Below are positions 46,492 to 55,758 of a stretch of DNA of 64,000 nucleotides, piece by piece. The DNA lies in NCBI GenBank assembly GCA_025062195.1, contig JANXAS010000002.1:1-64000 (forward strand). The letters run 5' to 3'. The position numbers and the translations under genes are program-made. Under the pieces are notes generated by a model. It worked only from the letters and a program-made list of their open reading frames with translations, ran no database searches and was not told where the DNA came from. How positions within the stretch are numbered: position 1 is the first letter of the stretch; each line of letters begins with the position of its first letter. Source of the DNA: Armatimonadota bacterium. GTDB lineage: Bacteria > Armatimonadota > Fervidibacteria > Fervidibacterales > Thermosaccharophagaceae.

Positions 46492-47139
46492 ATGAGCAAG
46501 AACAGAGACCGATACAAGTCTTTGCGCATTTTAATTTACCGTGTCCTGATGCCGTTGCTGCGCGTTGCCGCAAAGCTCTTGTTTGGATTGAAAGTTCACA
46601 ATGCTGAGAAGGTGCCAAGGAGCGGCGGCATAATAATCGCATCCAATCACCCGACATACCTTGACCCATTGTTCATAGGGTGTGCCTGTCGCAGGAGGGT
46701 TTCGTTCGTCGCTAAGCGCCCCATATTTGACATCCCGTTGCTAAGGTCACTCCTTTGGCTTGACGATTGCATTCCGGTCTCAAGAAGCGCAAGCGATGTG
46801 GGGGCATTGCGCGAATGCGTCAGAAGGCTTAGGGATGGCGAAGTCATCGTCATCTTTCCTGAGGGCACAAGGAGCAATTACGGCAGGATGCGTCAGTTTA
46901 CTCACGGCGCCGCCCTGCTCGCTCAGCTCAGCGGATGCCCAATCTTGCCGTGCGCTATCATCAACGCTTACCCTGCATGGCGCATGAGTGCGCCTTTGCC
47001 AAGACCGCATTGGCGTGTGGAGGTGCGCTTTGGCGAACCGATGGTGGTCGAGCGATGTGACTCAAAATCAAGGGGGCTTATACTGCGCAAGCTGACTGAG
47101 GAGCTGATGGCTCAGATAAGACAACTTGGGGCAAATTAA
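46492..47139 (+). CDS. plsC: 1-acyl-sn-glycerol-3-phosphate acyltransferase-like protein
   Basis: A 215-residue PlsC-type acyltransferase, adding the second acyl chain in phosphatidic acid synthesis. The catalytic NHPTYLD (H-x4-D), the FPEGTRS motif and a following AALLAQLSGCPILPCAI block are all present. An N-terminal helix (about 10-30) suggests membrane association. The start is uncertain: ATG 46492 follows only a weak AAGGCACATGGG; a GTG 15 bases upstream is also in frame. It is divergent from the LptD-like gene and probably heads the operon that continues with the ATPase-HflK fusion. Confidence 0.88.
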   Translation: MSKNRDRYKSLRILIYRVLMPLLRVAAKLLFGLKVHNAEKVPRSGGIIIASNHPTYLDPLFIGCACRRRVSFVAKRPIFDIPLLRSLLWLDDCIPVSRSASDVGALRECVRRLRDGEVIVIFPEGTRSNYGRMRQFTHGAALLAQLSGCPILPCAIINAYPAWRMSAPLPRPHWRVEVRFGEPMVVERCDSKSRGLILRKLTEELMAQIRQLGAN

Positions 47140-47209
47140 TCGGAGAACCGGCTCAGTGTCGTTTTTGCACAAGTTCAAGGTGAGGACGATTGGAGAGTGA
47201 GCTTGAGAA

Positions 47210-50200
47210 ATGCGGACTCAGCACGATAAGCGTGAAAGCCGCAAAGGCATTGCGGATGAGGGTGTAAGGCACATAGCCTTTACAGCGTTCATTGGCATAG
47301 CTCTTCTGCTGCGCTGGTTCAACATAGTTCAGAGCGTTTTTGGGATTGACTTTGCTGCAATTATAGCTGCGGTCGGGGGATACAAGTTCTTCTACGGCAC
47401 AATTTATGAGCTTTTGTTTGAGAGGCGCATCGCAGTTGATGCGGCTGTGGCGGTGGCATCAGCGGCAGCGCTTTATGTTGGAGAATACTTTGCCGCTGCT
47501 GAAGTCATACTCATCATGCTCATCGGTGAGGCGCTTGAGCACTATGCTGTTGGGAGAACAAGGACTGCCCTCAGCGAACTCGCAAAAGCTATCCCTTCAA
47601 TTGCTCACCTGGTTAAAGGCGATGAAGTGGTTGATGTCACAGTTGATGAGATACAAATAGGTGATATCGTGCTCGTGAAGCCGGGCGAACGAATACCAGT
47701 TGATGGGACGGTGATTGATGGCAGTTCAAGTGTTGATGAAAGCACTATAACTGGGGAGCCACTCCCATCGGATAAATCCGCCGGTGAGCGCGTATACGCT
47801 GGGACGGTCAATCAGGCTGGCATTCTCTATGTGCGTGCCGATGCAGTTGGAAATCAGACGATCGTTGCCAAGATAATGCGAATGGTGGAAGAAGCTCAAG
47901 AGCGCAAAGCCAGCATTGAGCGTGCCGCTGACAAGTATGCGCGCTGGTTCCTGCCAGCCGTAATGGTTGCAGCTGCTGCCACATTCATTTTGAGCGGTGA
48001 TTTGATGCGTTCGGTAGCCGTGCTTATCATCGCGTGCCCGTGTGCGCTTGTCCTTTCAACACCGACTGCGATCATCTCAGCCATAGGCAGACTGGCAAGG
48101 GATGGCGTCCTTGTAAAAAGCGGGGCTGCAGTTGAGGGGCTTGGAAAAGTTAACTGCGTCATCTTTGACAAGACCGGCACCCTTACGATTGGCTCACCGG
48201 TGCTTACGGACATTGTTGCAGCTGATGCGTTTGATGATTTGGCGGTATTGTCATTTGCGGCATCAGTTGAGCTTGTAAGTGAACACACACTCGGACGGCT
48301 AATAGTTGAGGCAGCAAGGGGCAAAGGCGCAGTTATTTCCCATCCGGCGGATGTGCAGGTTTATCCCGGGATGGGCATCAGGGGAGTTGTAGCGGGGAAA
48401 GTTGTATCCGTCGGAAACCGCAAATTGCTTTCGGCTTTGAGCATAACCCCAACTGGCAGGCTTGAGGACGAGTGGAGACACTTGGAATCAGCCGGAAAGA
48501 CAGTTGTGGCTGTAGCTGTTGACGAGGTTGTTGTTGGATTGCTCGCCTTCTCCGACAAGCCTCGCCCTCAAGCATCCAGCGCAATTGAAATGTTGCGAAT
48601 GCTCGGGATAGCAAAGATCGGCATGCTCACAGGGGACACAAACGCCGCTGCAAGAACGGTAGCTGCACAGCTTGGCATAACTGATATCCATTCCGAGTTG
48701 CTCCCCGATGAGAAGGTTGAGCGCATAAGGCAATTGCAATCTCAAGGGCTATATGTGGCGATGGTTGGTGACGGAATAAATGATGCTCCGGCGCTCGCCG
48801 CTGCACATGTTGGCGTTGCAATGGGCGGTATTGGGACAGATCTGACTGCTGAAGCTGGTGACATAGTCGTCTTAACAGACGACCTGACTAAGGTGCCGCT
48901 CGCAGTTGAGCTCGGTAGGGCAGCGCTCCGAAAGATACATCAAAACATAGCCGGCTTTGCCATCGGGTTTAACTCAGCAGCTGTATTGCTTGCCGGCTTC
49001 GGGTATATACCGCCAGTTTGGGCTGCTGTAGTTCACCAGGTTAGCTCGCTTGCGGTCGTGTGCAATTCGCTTACGCTCTTATCAAAGCGCCGCTTTGAGT
49101 TATCGCCTTGGCTTGGCAGGATGGCATCGTTCTTGAGAACGGCTGCAGAAGGATTGCAGTGGGAGAACATAAGTGAATTCATCGCCCGAAACAGCAGAGC
49201 AGCAAACCGGATTGCCATATTGGCACTAATCATTGGTTACTTGCTCTCCGGCTTTTTTGTCGTTCGCGCCAACGAACGCGCCGTTGTTTTTCGCTTCGGC
49301 AAGCTTGTTAGGGAAGTTGCTCCGGGATTGCATTATCGTATTCCATCGCCCTTTGAGAGGGTGATAAAAGTTGACGCTCTTAGCAGGCGCAGGCTTGAGG
49401 TTGGTTTCAGGAGCAAACCGCAAACTGCAGGGGATGAACCGGTTGTCTATGAATGGGCATTCAAGCATCAAATAGCTGGCTACGAGCGCCGTCCCGAGGA
49501 AGGGTTGGTTATTACGGGGGACGAAAATATCATTGAGCTGAACATGATCTTGCACTACAGCATTAGCGATGCCACAGCGTTTTTGCTGCGCTGTGAATCG
49601 CCGGAGGCAATACTGCTTCCCCTCTCCGAAGCAGCCCTTCGCAGCGTGCTCTCTCGCTGTGACATGTATGCGCCGTTGGTTGGCAGGAGAAAACAAATTG
49701 AAACGAAGTTGATGCACAATTTGAGAAGGGATTTGATGCGCTATGGCATAGGCATAACTGTGCACAGCGTCAAGCTGCAGGATGTTCACCCGCCGCTTGA
49801 AGCGGATGTTGTAGATGCATTTCACGAGGTGGCGAGAGCGCTTGAAGCCAAAGCGCAGCTTATCAATGAAGCCGAAGCTTACAGAAATGAGAGGCTGCCA
49901 GAAGCGCGCGGAGAAGCCGCATCGCAATTTCACTCCGCAATTGCCTTCGGTGTTGATAGGACAAAGAGGGCTGAAGGTGAAGCTTCAAGGTTTGTGAGCG
50001 TAGCTTCGCAGTATAAAAAGGCGAAAGAAATCCACAGGATGCGCTTATATTGGGAGGCGCTTGAGGCGGCACTGCCCAACTTGAAGAAATATATTGTGGC
50101 GACAGATAAAGCTGGCTCTCAGCGAATCATTTTCTTTCCGCCAAACACGGGCGTAGCCGTTGAAAGCGCTTCGCAGCAAATGAAGGAAGCAGTAGTTATC

Positions 50201-50260
50201 CCGATGCTTGAGGAATTGGAACACGCACCGCCGCAGGGTGGACAAAAGGGGGCGAGGTGA
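47210..50260 (+). CDS. P1B-type heavy-metal ATPase fused to HflK
   Basis: A 1016-residue fusion. Residues 1-650 are a complete P1B ATPase: eight predicted helices, TGEPLPSDK actuator loop, CPC at 276-278 in the transport helix, DKTGT with Asp320 as phosphorylated residue, and [10 protein letters not shown]. No N-terminal metal-binding domain is present. The last transport helix has HQVSS, so the metal is not clear. From about 664 a ninth helix starts an HflK domain: [37 protein letters not shown] and [19 protein letters not shown]. HflK with HflC forms a cage around FtsH protease. The fusion is continuous, without stop or frameshift. hflC follows 7 bases later. Function, perhaps metal-dependent control of membrane proteolysis, is inference. 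Confidence 0.93.
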   Translation: MRTQHDKRESRKGIADEGVRHIAFTAFIGIALLLRWFNIVQSVFGIDFAAIIAAVGGYKFFYGTIYELLFERRIAVDAAVAVASAAALYVGEYFAAAEVILIMLIGEALEHYAVGRTRTALSELAKAIPSIAHLVKGDEVVDVTVDEIQIGDIVLVKPGERIPVDGTVIDGSSSVDESTITGEPLPSDKSAGERVYAGTVNQAGILYVRADAVGNQTIVAKIMRMVEEAQERKASIERAADKYARWFLPAVMVAAAATFILSGDLMRSVAVLIIACPCALVLSTPTAIISAIGRLARDGVLVKSGAAVEGLGKVNCVIFDKTGTLTIGSPVLTDIVAADAFDDLAVLSFAASVELVSEHTLGRLIVEAARGKGAVISHPADVQVYPGMGIRGVVAGKVVSVGNRKLLSALSITPTGRLEDEWRHLESAGKTVVAVAVDEVVVGLLAFSDKPRPQASSAIEMLRMLGIAKIGMLTGDTNAAARTVAAQLGITDIHSELLPDEKVERIRQLQSQGLYVAMVGDGINDAPALAAAHVGVAMGGIGTDLTAEAGDIVVLTDDLTKVPLAVELGRAALRKIHQNIAGFAIGFNSAAVLLAGFGYIPPVWAAVVHQVSSLAVVCNSLTLLSKRRFELSPWLGRMASFLRTAAEGLQWENISEFIARNSRAANRIAILALIIGYLLSGFFVVRANERAVVFRFGKLVREVAPGLHYRIPSPFERVIKVDALSRRRLEVGFRSKPQTAGDEPVVYEWAFKHQIAGYERRPEEGLVITGDENIIELNMILHYSISDATAFLLRCESPEAILLPLSEAALRSVLSRCDMYAPLVGRRKQIETKLMHNLRRDLMRYGIGITVHSVKLQDVHPPLEADVVDAFHEVARALEAKAQLINEAEAYRNERLPEARGEAASQFHSAIAFGVDRTKRAEGEASRFVSVASQYKKAKEIHRMRLYWEALEAALPNLKKYIVATDKAGSQRIIFFPPNTGVAVESASQQMKEAVVIPMLEELEHAPPQGGQKGAR

Positions 50261-50267
50261 GTATGGT

Positions 50268-51194
50268 ATGACTTTCCGCCATCTCATTTTTGCAGTTCTG
50301 ATTCTGGCGCTCTTGATGCTGCTTAAGTCGGTCATGTTCACGCTTGACGAGAGAGAGGTCGCCATAGTGACAAGATTTGGCAAGCCTGTGCGAAGGGTCA
50401 TCTCAGCAGGGTTGCACTTTAAATCTCCAGTTGATGTGGTGGTGCGTTTTGACAGGAGGTTGCAGTTGACCGAAATACCGGCTCGCGAGTTGCTAACGCA
50501 GGACAAAAAGAGCTTGGTCGTTGAGACTTTTGTGTGCTGGTATGTGTATGACCCAAAGCGCTTCCTTGAAACGCTCGGGACAATGCAGGCAGTTCCAATA
50601 AGGCTTGAGGATATAGTGGTCTCGGAAGTAGCGACAGCATTTGGAAAGCGGATGCTCTCAAGCATACTTGTGGCTGACTTTGGTGCATCGGTGTTGGATG
50701 AAATCGGGAAAGAGGTGCTGAGAAGATGCCGTGAGCGCATACGAAATGAGTATGGCATTCCCGGCGACCCTAAAGCCGACCCGATAAAGCTTGTTGATGT
50801 GCGCATAAGAAGGATCAACTTCCCCGAGCCGACGAAGCAAAGCGTTTACGAACGAATGAAGGCGGAGAGGCAGCGTCAAGCAAAGCAGTATAGGGCTGAG
50901 GGGAAAGAGCAAGCGATGAAGATTCGCAGCCAAACGGACAAGGAGGTGGCGCGCATACTCGCTGAAGCATACAAGCGTGCTGAGCAGATTAAAGGTGAGG
51001 CTGAAGCGCAGGCAATGCGCATCTACGCCGATGCATACAAACGGGATCCAGAGTTCTATCGCTTTCTGCGCACTCTTGAAGCTTATAAGAAGGTGCTGAA
51101 TGACAAGACGACAGTCATACTTTCAGCCGACTCAGAGTTGATGAAGTTGCTAACACACGGTCGTGAGACAAAAATCAAAGATGAACGGAGGTGA
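50268..51194 (+). CDS. hflC: Protease modulator HflC (SPFH/band-7 protein)
   Basis: A 308-residue HflC. An N-terminal membrane helix (about 5-25) is followed by the SPFH domain (LDEREVAIVTRFGKPV, SAGLHFKSP) and the long helical part with KQYRAEGKEQAMKIRSQTD and FYRFLRTLEAY, typical of HflC. It partners HflK in the complex around FtsH. The start at 50268 has GAGGTGAG 6 bases upstream. It follows the ATPase-HflK fusion by 7 bases, so the two are translationally linked, and its stop overlaps the ribosome site of the next gene. Confidence 0.95.
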   Translation: MTFRHLIFAVLILALLMLLKSVMFTLDEREVAIVTRFGKPVRRVISAGLHFKSPVDVVVRFDRRLQLTEIPARELLTQDKKSLVVETFVCWYVYDPKRFLETLGTMQAVPIRLEDIVVSEVATAFGKRMLSSILVADFGASVLDEIGKEVLRRCRERIRNEYGIPGDPKADPIKLVDVRIRRINFPEPTKQSVYERMKAERQRQAKQYRAEGKEQAMKIRSQTDKEVARILAEAYKRAEQIKGEAEAQAMRIYADAYKRDPEFYRFLRTLEAYKKVLNDKTTVILSADSELMKLLTHGRETKIKDERR

Positions 51195-51200
51195 ACACCT

Positions 51201-51965
51201 ATAAAGCGAAGGGAATTTCTCATGCTGCCGATAGGTATTAGCATATGCGAACTTTTGAAGGGCTGCGGCGGTTCGCCAGGCAGCCTGCAAGGTGAACATC
51301 CCTTTAATATGGAACCTGACATCATGTTGATGGGCGACGAAGTCGAAATGGCTGAGCAGTTGCAGGATAGTTACGGAAGGCTTAAAGAGATTGCCGATGA
51401 CCCCGACAGGCAACTTAGAATCGGATTTGATGATGGCGGTCAGATGGAAATTTTGACGATGCATTTTTGTGAGCCTAAAAAGGGAGTCGCAAATTATAGG
51501 CACCTGAGAGTTGTTAAGGAATCTACCGGTGAGGCAGTTAGGCTGGTATGGGGTTGGGATGGGATTAAGCCGGCGATACAATTCGTTGATGATTATGGCA
51601 GGCTGCTCACCATCAACGGCACAAAGATGGATTTCAAAATCACAGATGCCAGTGGCAGGCTACCCAGTAGGAGTGTTGATTGGCTTTCGCTCGGCGTTAA
51701 ATGGATAGCGGTCGGATTCGCCATATGGCTGGGAGCACAGGTGGCAAGGCTTATAGTGTCGGCAATTGCCTTCCTTGCATTCAATGCTATGGTTATTGGG
51801 GCATTGATGATGGCGGTCGGAATCATAGTGCCAATATTGGAGCTGACAGGCTGGACCTTTGAGGATGTCAAGTCGTTCATAGGGCGCATGGTTGAGGAGC
51901 TCGTCAATGTCCTGCGTGAGGGCGCTGAGTTTATGTCTCAGATGCTTGCGCAGCTGGCGACATAG
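51201..51965 (+). CDS. Unknown membrane protein, probable ATA start
   Basis: A 254-residue protein I do not recognise. Its best ribosome site, GGAGGTGA (51187-51194, overlapping the hflC stop), points to ATA at 51201, 6 bases away, not to the first ATG at 51222, 27 bases away. From ATA the protein would start (M)KRREFLMLPIGIS, like the Tat-type leaders elsewhere in the window. The N-terminal half is polar with EQLQDSYGRLKEIADDP, and the C-terminal half holds two or three hydrophobic helices (about 165-220) then a charged amphipathic tail. It sits directly behind hflC, so it may belong to the same membrane complex. Confidence 0.6.
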   Translation: MKRREFLMLPIGISICELLKGCGGSPGSLQGEHPFNMEPDIMLMGDEVEMAEQLQDSYGRLKEIADDPDRQLRIGFDDGGQMEILTMHFCEPKKGVANYRHLRVVKESTGEAVRLVWGWDGIKPAIQFVDDYGRLLTINGTKMDFKITDASGRLPSRSVDWLSLGVKWIAVGFAIWLGAQVARLIVSAIAFLAFNAMVIGALMMAVGIIVPILELTGWTFEDVKSFIGRMVEELVNVLREGAEFMSQMLAQLAT

Positions 51966-52012
51966 CATTCTTTTTGTATCCCAAGCATTGATGAGGCGTT
52001 GGTGAGTTGCCT

Positions 52013-53410
52013 ATGGGTGCAAACGGGATGATGCGCATAATCTTAATCCTGTCATTTGCGCCGGTCATAACAGGAGCTGTGCTGCTTTGCTCTTGCAGGC
52101 GCGTTGGGGAAAGGGCAGCTGATAGCGCTTTAACGCTCGTCATTGTATCACCGCACTGGGATGGAATACAGCGCGAGTTCACACTGGCTTTTCAAGAGCA
52201 CTACAAGCGACGCTTTAAAAAACATGTTGAGATACGCTTCCCCGATGTCGGTGGGACATCGCAATGTCTCCGATACATACGAACCAGCTTTAAGGAAAGC
52301 CCAAGCGGCATTGGTGCTGATATGTTTTGGGGCGGTGGAATTGACCCACACATTGAGCTTAAGCGGGATGGCTTACTCTCGCAATATAAGCCGCCAGAGG
52401 AAATACTGAAGCGCATACCGAAGCACATAGCCGGTATGCCACTTTATGATGAGGACTATTACTGGTTTGGGACTGCCCTGTCTGGATTTGGGATATTGTT
52501 CAACAAGGTTGTGCTGAATGAGCATCGTCTTCCGGAGCCAAAGGAGTGGGCAGATCTGTCAGACCCGAAGTTTTATGGTTGGATTGAGCTTACAGACCCA
52601 AGGCAAAGCGGCGTTGCACATATGATGTTTGAGATCATCCTGCAAGCCTACGGTTGGAAGAAGGGGTTTGAAGTCATAGCTATGATGTCGGGCAACGCGA
52701 GGGTTTACAATCGCGGCTCGCAGGAGCCAGTTGAGAGCGTAGCCAATGGGCAAGCTGCATGTGCTCCAACTATTGACTTCTATGCGTGGTCAAAGATTGC
52801 CGAGGTCGGAAGCAAGATACTCGGCTTCGTCTATCCAAAGGACATGACCGTCATCAACCCGGACGGCATCGCAATCCTAAGAGGGGCACCGAACAGGGAT
52901 GTTGCTGAAGAGTTCGTTAATTTCGTCCTCTCAAAGTCGGGGCAGATGCTATGGATGCTTCCGAGAGGTGCAAGGGGAGGACCAAGAGAATTCACGCTCG
53001 CAAGGATGAGCATATTGCCAGATTTGTATGAAGAGCTGCGCACCAAGAGCATCGTAGATGTTAATCCTTTTGAGTGGAAGACAAGCATGCACTACGATGC
53101 CAAGCTCAGCGCTGACAGATGGGAGTTTATTAACAGCCTTATCGGCGCATTCTTTGTTGACGCACACAAACAGGTTCAAGAGGCGTTCTCTGCATTGATT
53201 GAGGCGGGCATGCCAAAGGAGCTGTTGAAGGAGTTCGCTCAAGTGCCCGTGGATGAAGCGCAAGCTATGAAGCTCGCAAAAAGGTGGGTTAAAGAGAAAT
53301 TGCTCTCAAGCAGGTATGAGGCTGAATGGGCATCGCTTGCGCAGGCAAGATACAAGCGCATAGTTCAGCTTGCTCGTAAGGTGAGGGGACAGAGAGCGAA
53401 AGGCAAATGA
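52013..53410 (+). CDS. Extracellular solute-binding lipoprotein (ABC-type, Fe/spermidine-like)
   Basis: A 465-residue family 1 solute-binding protein. The lipobox is LCSC with Cys28. The two-lobe pattern is visible: LVIVSPHWDGIQREFTLAF, GADMFWGGG, YYWFGTALSGFGILFNK, PKEWADLSDPKFYGWI and NPDGIAILRGAPN. This resembles iron(III) or 2-aminoethylphosphonate-type binding proteins. No permease or ATPase gene is near, so it is an orphan receptor, or its transporter lies elsewhere. ATG 52013 is preceded by GGTGAG. It may be the last gene of the plsC to hflC group (gap 47). Confidence 0.85.
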   Translation: MGANGMMRIILILSFAPVITGAVLLCSCRRVGERAADSALTLVIVSPHWDGIQREFTLAFQEHYKRRFKKHVEIRFPDVGGTSQCLRYIRTSFKESPSGIGADMFWGGGIDPHIELKRDGLLSQYKPPEEILKRIPKHIAGMPLYDEDYYWFGTALSGFGILFNKVVLNEHRLPEPKEWADLSDPKFYGWIELTDPRQSGVAHMMFEIILQAYGWKKGFEVIAMMSGNARVYNRGSQEPVESVANGQAACAPTIDFYAWSKIAEVGSKILGFVYPKDMTVINPDGIAILRGAPNRDVAEEFVNFVLSKSGQMLWMLPRGARGGPREFTLARMSILPDLYEELRTKSIVDVNPFEWKTSMHYDAKLSADRWEFINSLIGAFFVDAHKQVQEAFSALIEAGMPKELLKEFAQVPVDEAQAMKLAKRWVKEKLLSSRYEAEWASLAQARYKRIVQLARKVRGQRAKGK

Positions 53411-53588
53411 CACTAAACTGGGAAAAGCAAATTGGCAAGCGCCCCCCTTTAGGTTGCTAAGGTTTAGCCGATTGTGGATGCGCCCCGCGGAGAATTCAAC
53501 TTGCAGGTGATCTTCTCCCTTCAGTTTTTGGCAACCACATTTGCAGGGCGAATGTTGCGCCCTTCATATGCTCACCGTTGGCGCCAAC

Positions 53589-54338
53589 TCAAACGATGTC
53601 TTTTAGCGCTTCCTTTTGCAGCTCAAACAGCTTTTCAATTCCAGCCCTTGCAAGCGCAAGTAGGCGCATCAGTTGCTCTTGGGTGAATGGCGCTCCTTCA
53701 GCAGTCGCCTGAACCTCAACGAACCTACCGCCCTCAAGCATCGCCACATTCATGTCAACAGCTGAGCGCGCATCTTCCTCATAGCTTAAGTCAAGCATCT
53801 CCTGCCTATCAACCACGCCGACGCTTATTGCTGCCAGTAAGCCGTGCAGCGGGAGAGCCTTGCTTGAGAGCAAATTCTGCTCTCGCATTTTGTGGAGCGC
53901 TTCAACGAGTGCTACAAAACCGCCAGTGATTGCTGCCGTTCTTGTTCCGCCGTCGCTTTGCAGGACATCACAGTCGATTATGATGGTGTGCTCGCCGAGT
54001 GCAGACAGGTCAACGGCAGCCCTTAGTGCCCTTCCGATTATGCGCCCTATTTCAACCGAGCGCTCATGTTGACGACCGCGCTTTGCCTCTCGCTCGTTCC
54101 TTTGCGTCCCAGACCTCGGCAGCATCCCATACTCAGCCGTTATCCAACCTGACTTACTTCCGATGAGAAACGGGGGCACCTTGTCTGTTATTGTGGCTGT
54201 GCATATCACCCTTGTGTTGCCAACCTCAATCAAACACGAGCCATCCGCAAACTTTATCCAGCCACGAGTGAGCTTCACAGGACGCATCTGATTTGGCGCT
54301 CTGCCATCGGCACGCCTTAGCAAACTGGCATGTGACAT
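53589..54338 (-). CDS. rph: Ribonuclease PH
   Basis: A 249-residue RNase PH, which trims tRNA 3' ends by phosphorolysis. Typical blocks are [64 protein letters not shown] and [12 protein letters not shown]. The ATG at 54338 is preceded by AAGGAGGCGCG. It is divergent from the Trm112-like gene. Confidence 0.97.
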   Translation of the reverse strand: MSHASLLRRADGRAPNQMRPVKLTRGWIKFADGSCLIEVGNTRVICTATITDKVPPFLIGSKSGWITAEYGMLPRSGTQRNEREAKRGRQHERSVEIGRIIGRALRAAVDLSALGEHTIIIDCDVLQSDGGTRTAAITGGFVALVEALHKMREQNLLSSKALPLHGLLAAISVGVVDRQEMLDLSYEEDARSAVDMNVAMLEGGRFVEVQATAEGAPFTQEQLMRLLALARAGIEKLFELQKEALKDIV

Positions 54339-54569
54339 CTCTCTACGCGCCTCCTTATGCAAGTCCTTTGGACTTCCCCTTTGGGCGAAGTTTGACCGTT
54401 ACAAATTTTGCAGCACTCAGCGCTGCCATATTGTCCTCCCATCGTCACGCGGGCTTGAGACTCACAGTGTGCGCTGAGTGCGCTCTAAAAGTTTTGCGCA
54501 TTAGAATGAACGGCGAGGGCTATCAACGGGGTTGCGCCATTGCCCATTAAAATTCATGGGGTGAGCGGG

Positions 54570-54797
54570 ATGGAAAATGAGCACCTGCAGCGCTTGCTTG
54601 AAATAATAGACATACTTGCATGCCCAGCATGCAAGAACGGAGTCATGCTCTCGGATGACAAAACAGCACTAATATGCGAAGGCTGCGGAAAACGATACAG
54701 GATCTGGAAAGGCATCCCGATCATGCTGCTTGAGGAGATCGAGCTTCCGGAGGATGAATGTTCAGAGGATGTGCAACAAGATGCAAAGGGAAGTTAA
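54570..54797 (+). CDS. Trm112-family zinc-ribbon protein
   Basis: A 75-residue protein: IDILACPACKNG and CEGCGKRYRIWKGIPIML form the Trm112 fold with four cysteines. In bacteria these small proteins occur beside lipopolysaccharide or methyltransferase genes; the exact role here is not known. GGGGTGAG precedes the ATG at 54570. Its 3' end overlaps the following glycosyltransferase gene by 17 bases, so the two are probably coupled. Confidence 0.85.
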   Translation: MENEHLQRLLEIIDILACPACKNGVMLSDDKTALICEGCGKRYRIWKGIPIMLLEEIELPEDECSEDVQQDAKGS

Positions 54798-55758
54798 AGG
54801 CGAGAAGGCTCGTAAAAAGTTGCCTTGCGCCGGAGAGGACATTGATGTCTCCATTTGCATCGTCAACTTCAACACGAGGGACGAATTGGATGGGTGCATA
54901 GCTTCGCTTGAGAGGGGTGCTTCATTAATCACATTTGAGGTCATCGTTGTGGACAACGCCTCAATTGATGGTAGTCCACATATGGTGCGCACAAAATACC
55001 CTTGGGTGAAGCTCATCGTGAATGAAAGAAACATTGGCTTTGCAGCCGGATGCAATCAAGCAATGCTCCATTCCAGTGGACGATACATTATGTTGCTCAA
55101 CCCCGATACTGTTGTCCACGATGGCGCAATTGAAAAGCTTGTAAGATTCATGGATGAGCATCCTGGGGTGGCTATTGTCGGTCCGAAGTTGCTTAACCCC
55201 GATGGGACGCTTCAATACTCGTGTCGCGCCTTCCCGACGCTCCTCACGGGCTTGTTTAGGAATACACCCCTTGAGAGGCTCTTCCCGTCAAACAAACCGA
55301 CAAAGGAGTATCTACTCAAAAACCATAGCCATGAAGAACCAATGGAGGTTGACTGGCTCTCGGGCGCCGCAATGCTTGTGCGCAGGGACGCGATTAGAAC
55401 TGTGGGCATGCTTGATGAAGGCTATTTCATGTATTGTGAGGATGTGGACTGGTGCTGGCGTATGCGCAAAGCCGGCTTTAAAGTTTTTTATGTCCCGAGC
55501 GCCATCGTAACGCACGCTATTGGAAAGAGCAGCGATCAACTCTTTGTCCCGATGCTCATTCATCGCCACCGGAGCATGTTGCGCTTTTACTTCAAGAATT
55601 ACAGGCGCATGCTGCCGCTAATATTCGCTCCGTTAATTGTGCTTGGAATAGGGATAAGGCTTTTCGGGGCGCTCTCAAAAGTCGCTCTCTCGCGCATAAT
55701 GCTGAAGTGGAGGCATTGGATTGAAAATGCGTTCAGGCGGAAAAGGCAAACGCAATAG
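54781..55758 (+). CDS. Family 2 glycosyltransferase (WbbL/rhamnosyltransferase-like)
   Basis: A 325-residue GT2 enzyme. SICIVNFNTRDELDGC starts the nucleotide-binding domain, VIVVDNASIDGS follows, NPDTVV supplies the metal-binding acidic residue, and DEGYFMYCEDVDWCWRM carries the catalytic aspartate region. The C-terminal 60 residues contain a hydrophobic helix (about 275-300), suggesting inner-membrane association. It likely adds a sugar to a cell-surface glycan, which fits the O-antigen-ligase-like gene that overlaps its end. Confidence 0.9.
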   Translation: MQREVKGEKARKKLPCAGEDIDVSICIVNFNTRDELDGCIASLERGASLITFEVIVVDNASIDGSPHMVRTKYPWVKLIVNERNIGFAAGCNQAMLHSSGRYIMLLNPDTVVHDGAIEKLVRFMDEHPGVAIVGPKLLNPDGTLQYSCRAFPTLLTGLFRNTPLERLFPSNKPTKEYLLKNHSHEEPMEVDWLSGAAMLVRRDAIRTVGMLDEGYFMYCEDVDWCWRMRKAGFKVFYVPSAIVTHAIGKSSDQLFVPMLIHRHRSMLRFYFKNYRRMLPLIFAPLIVLGIGIRLFGALSKVALSRIMLKWRHWIENAFRRKRQTQ

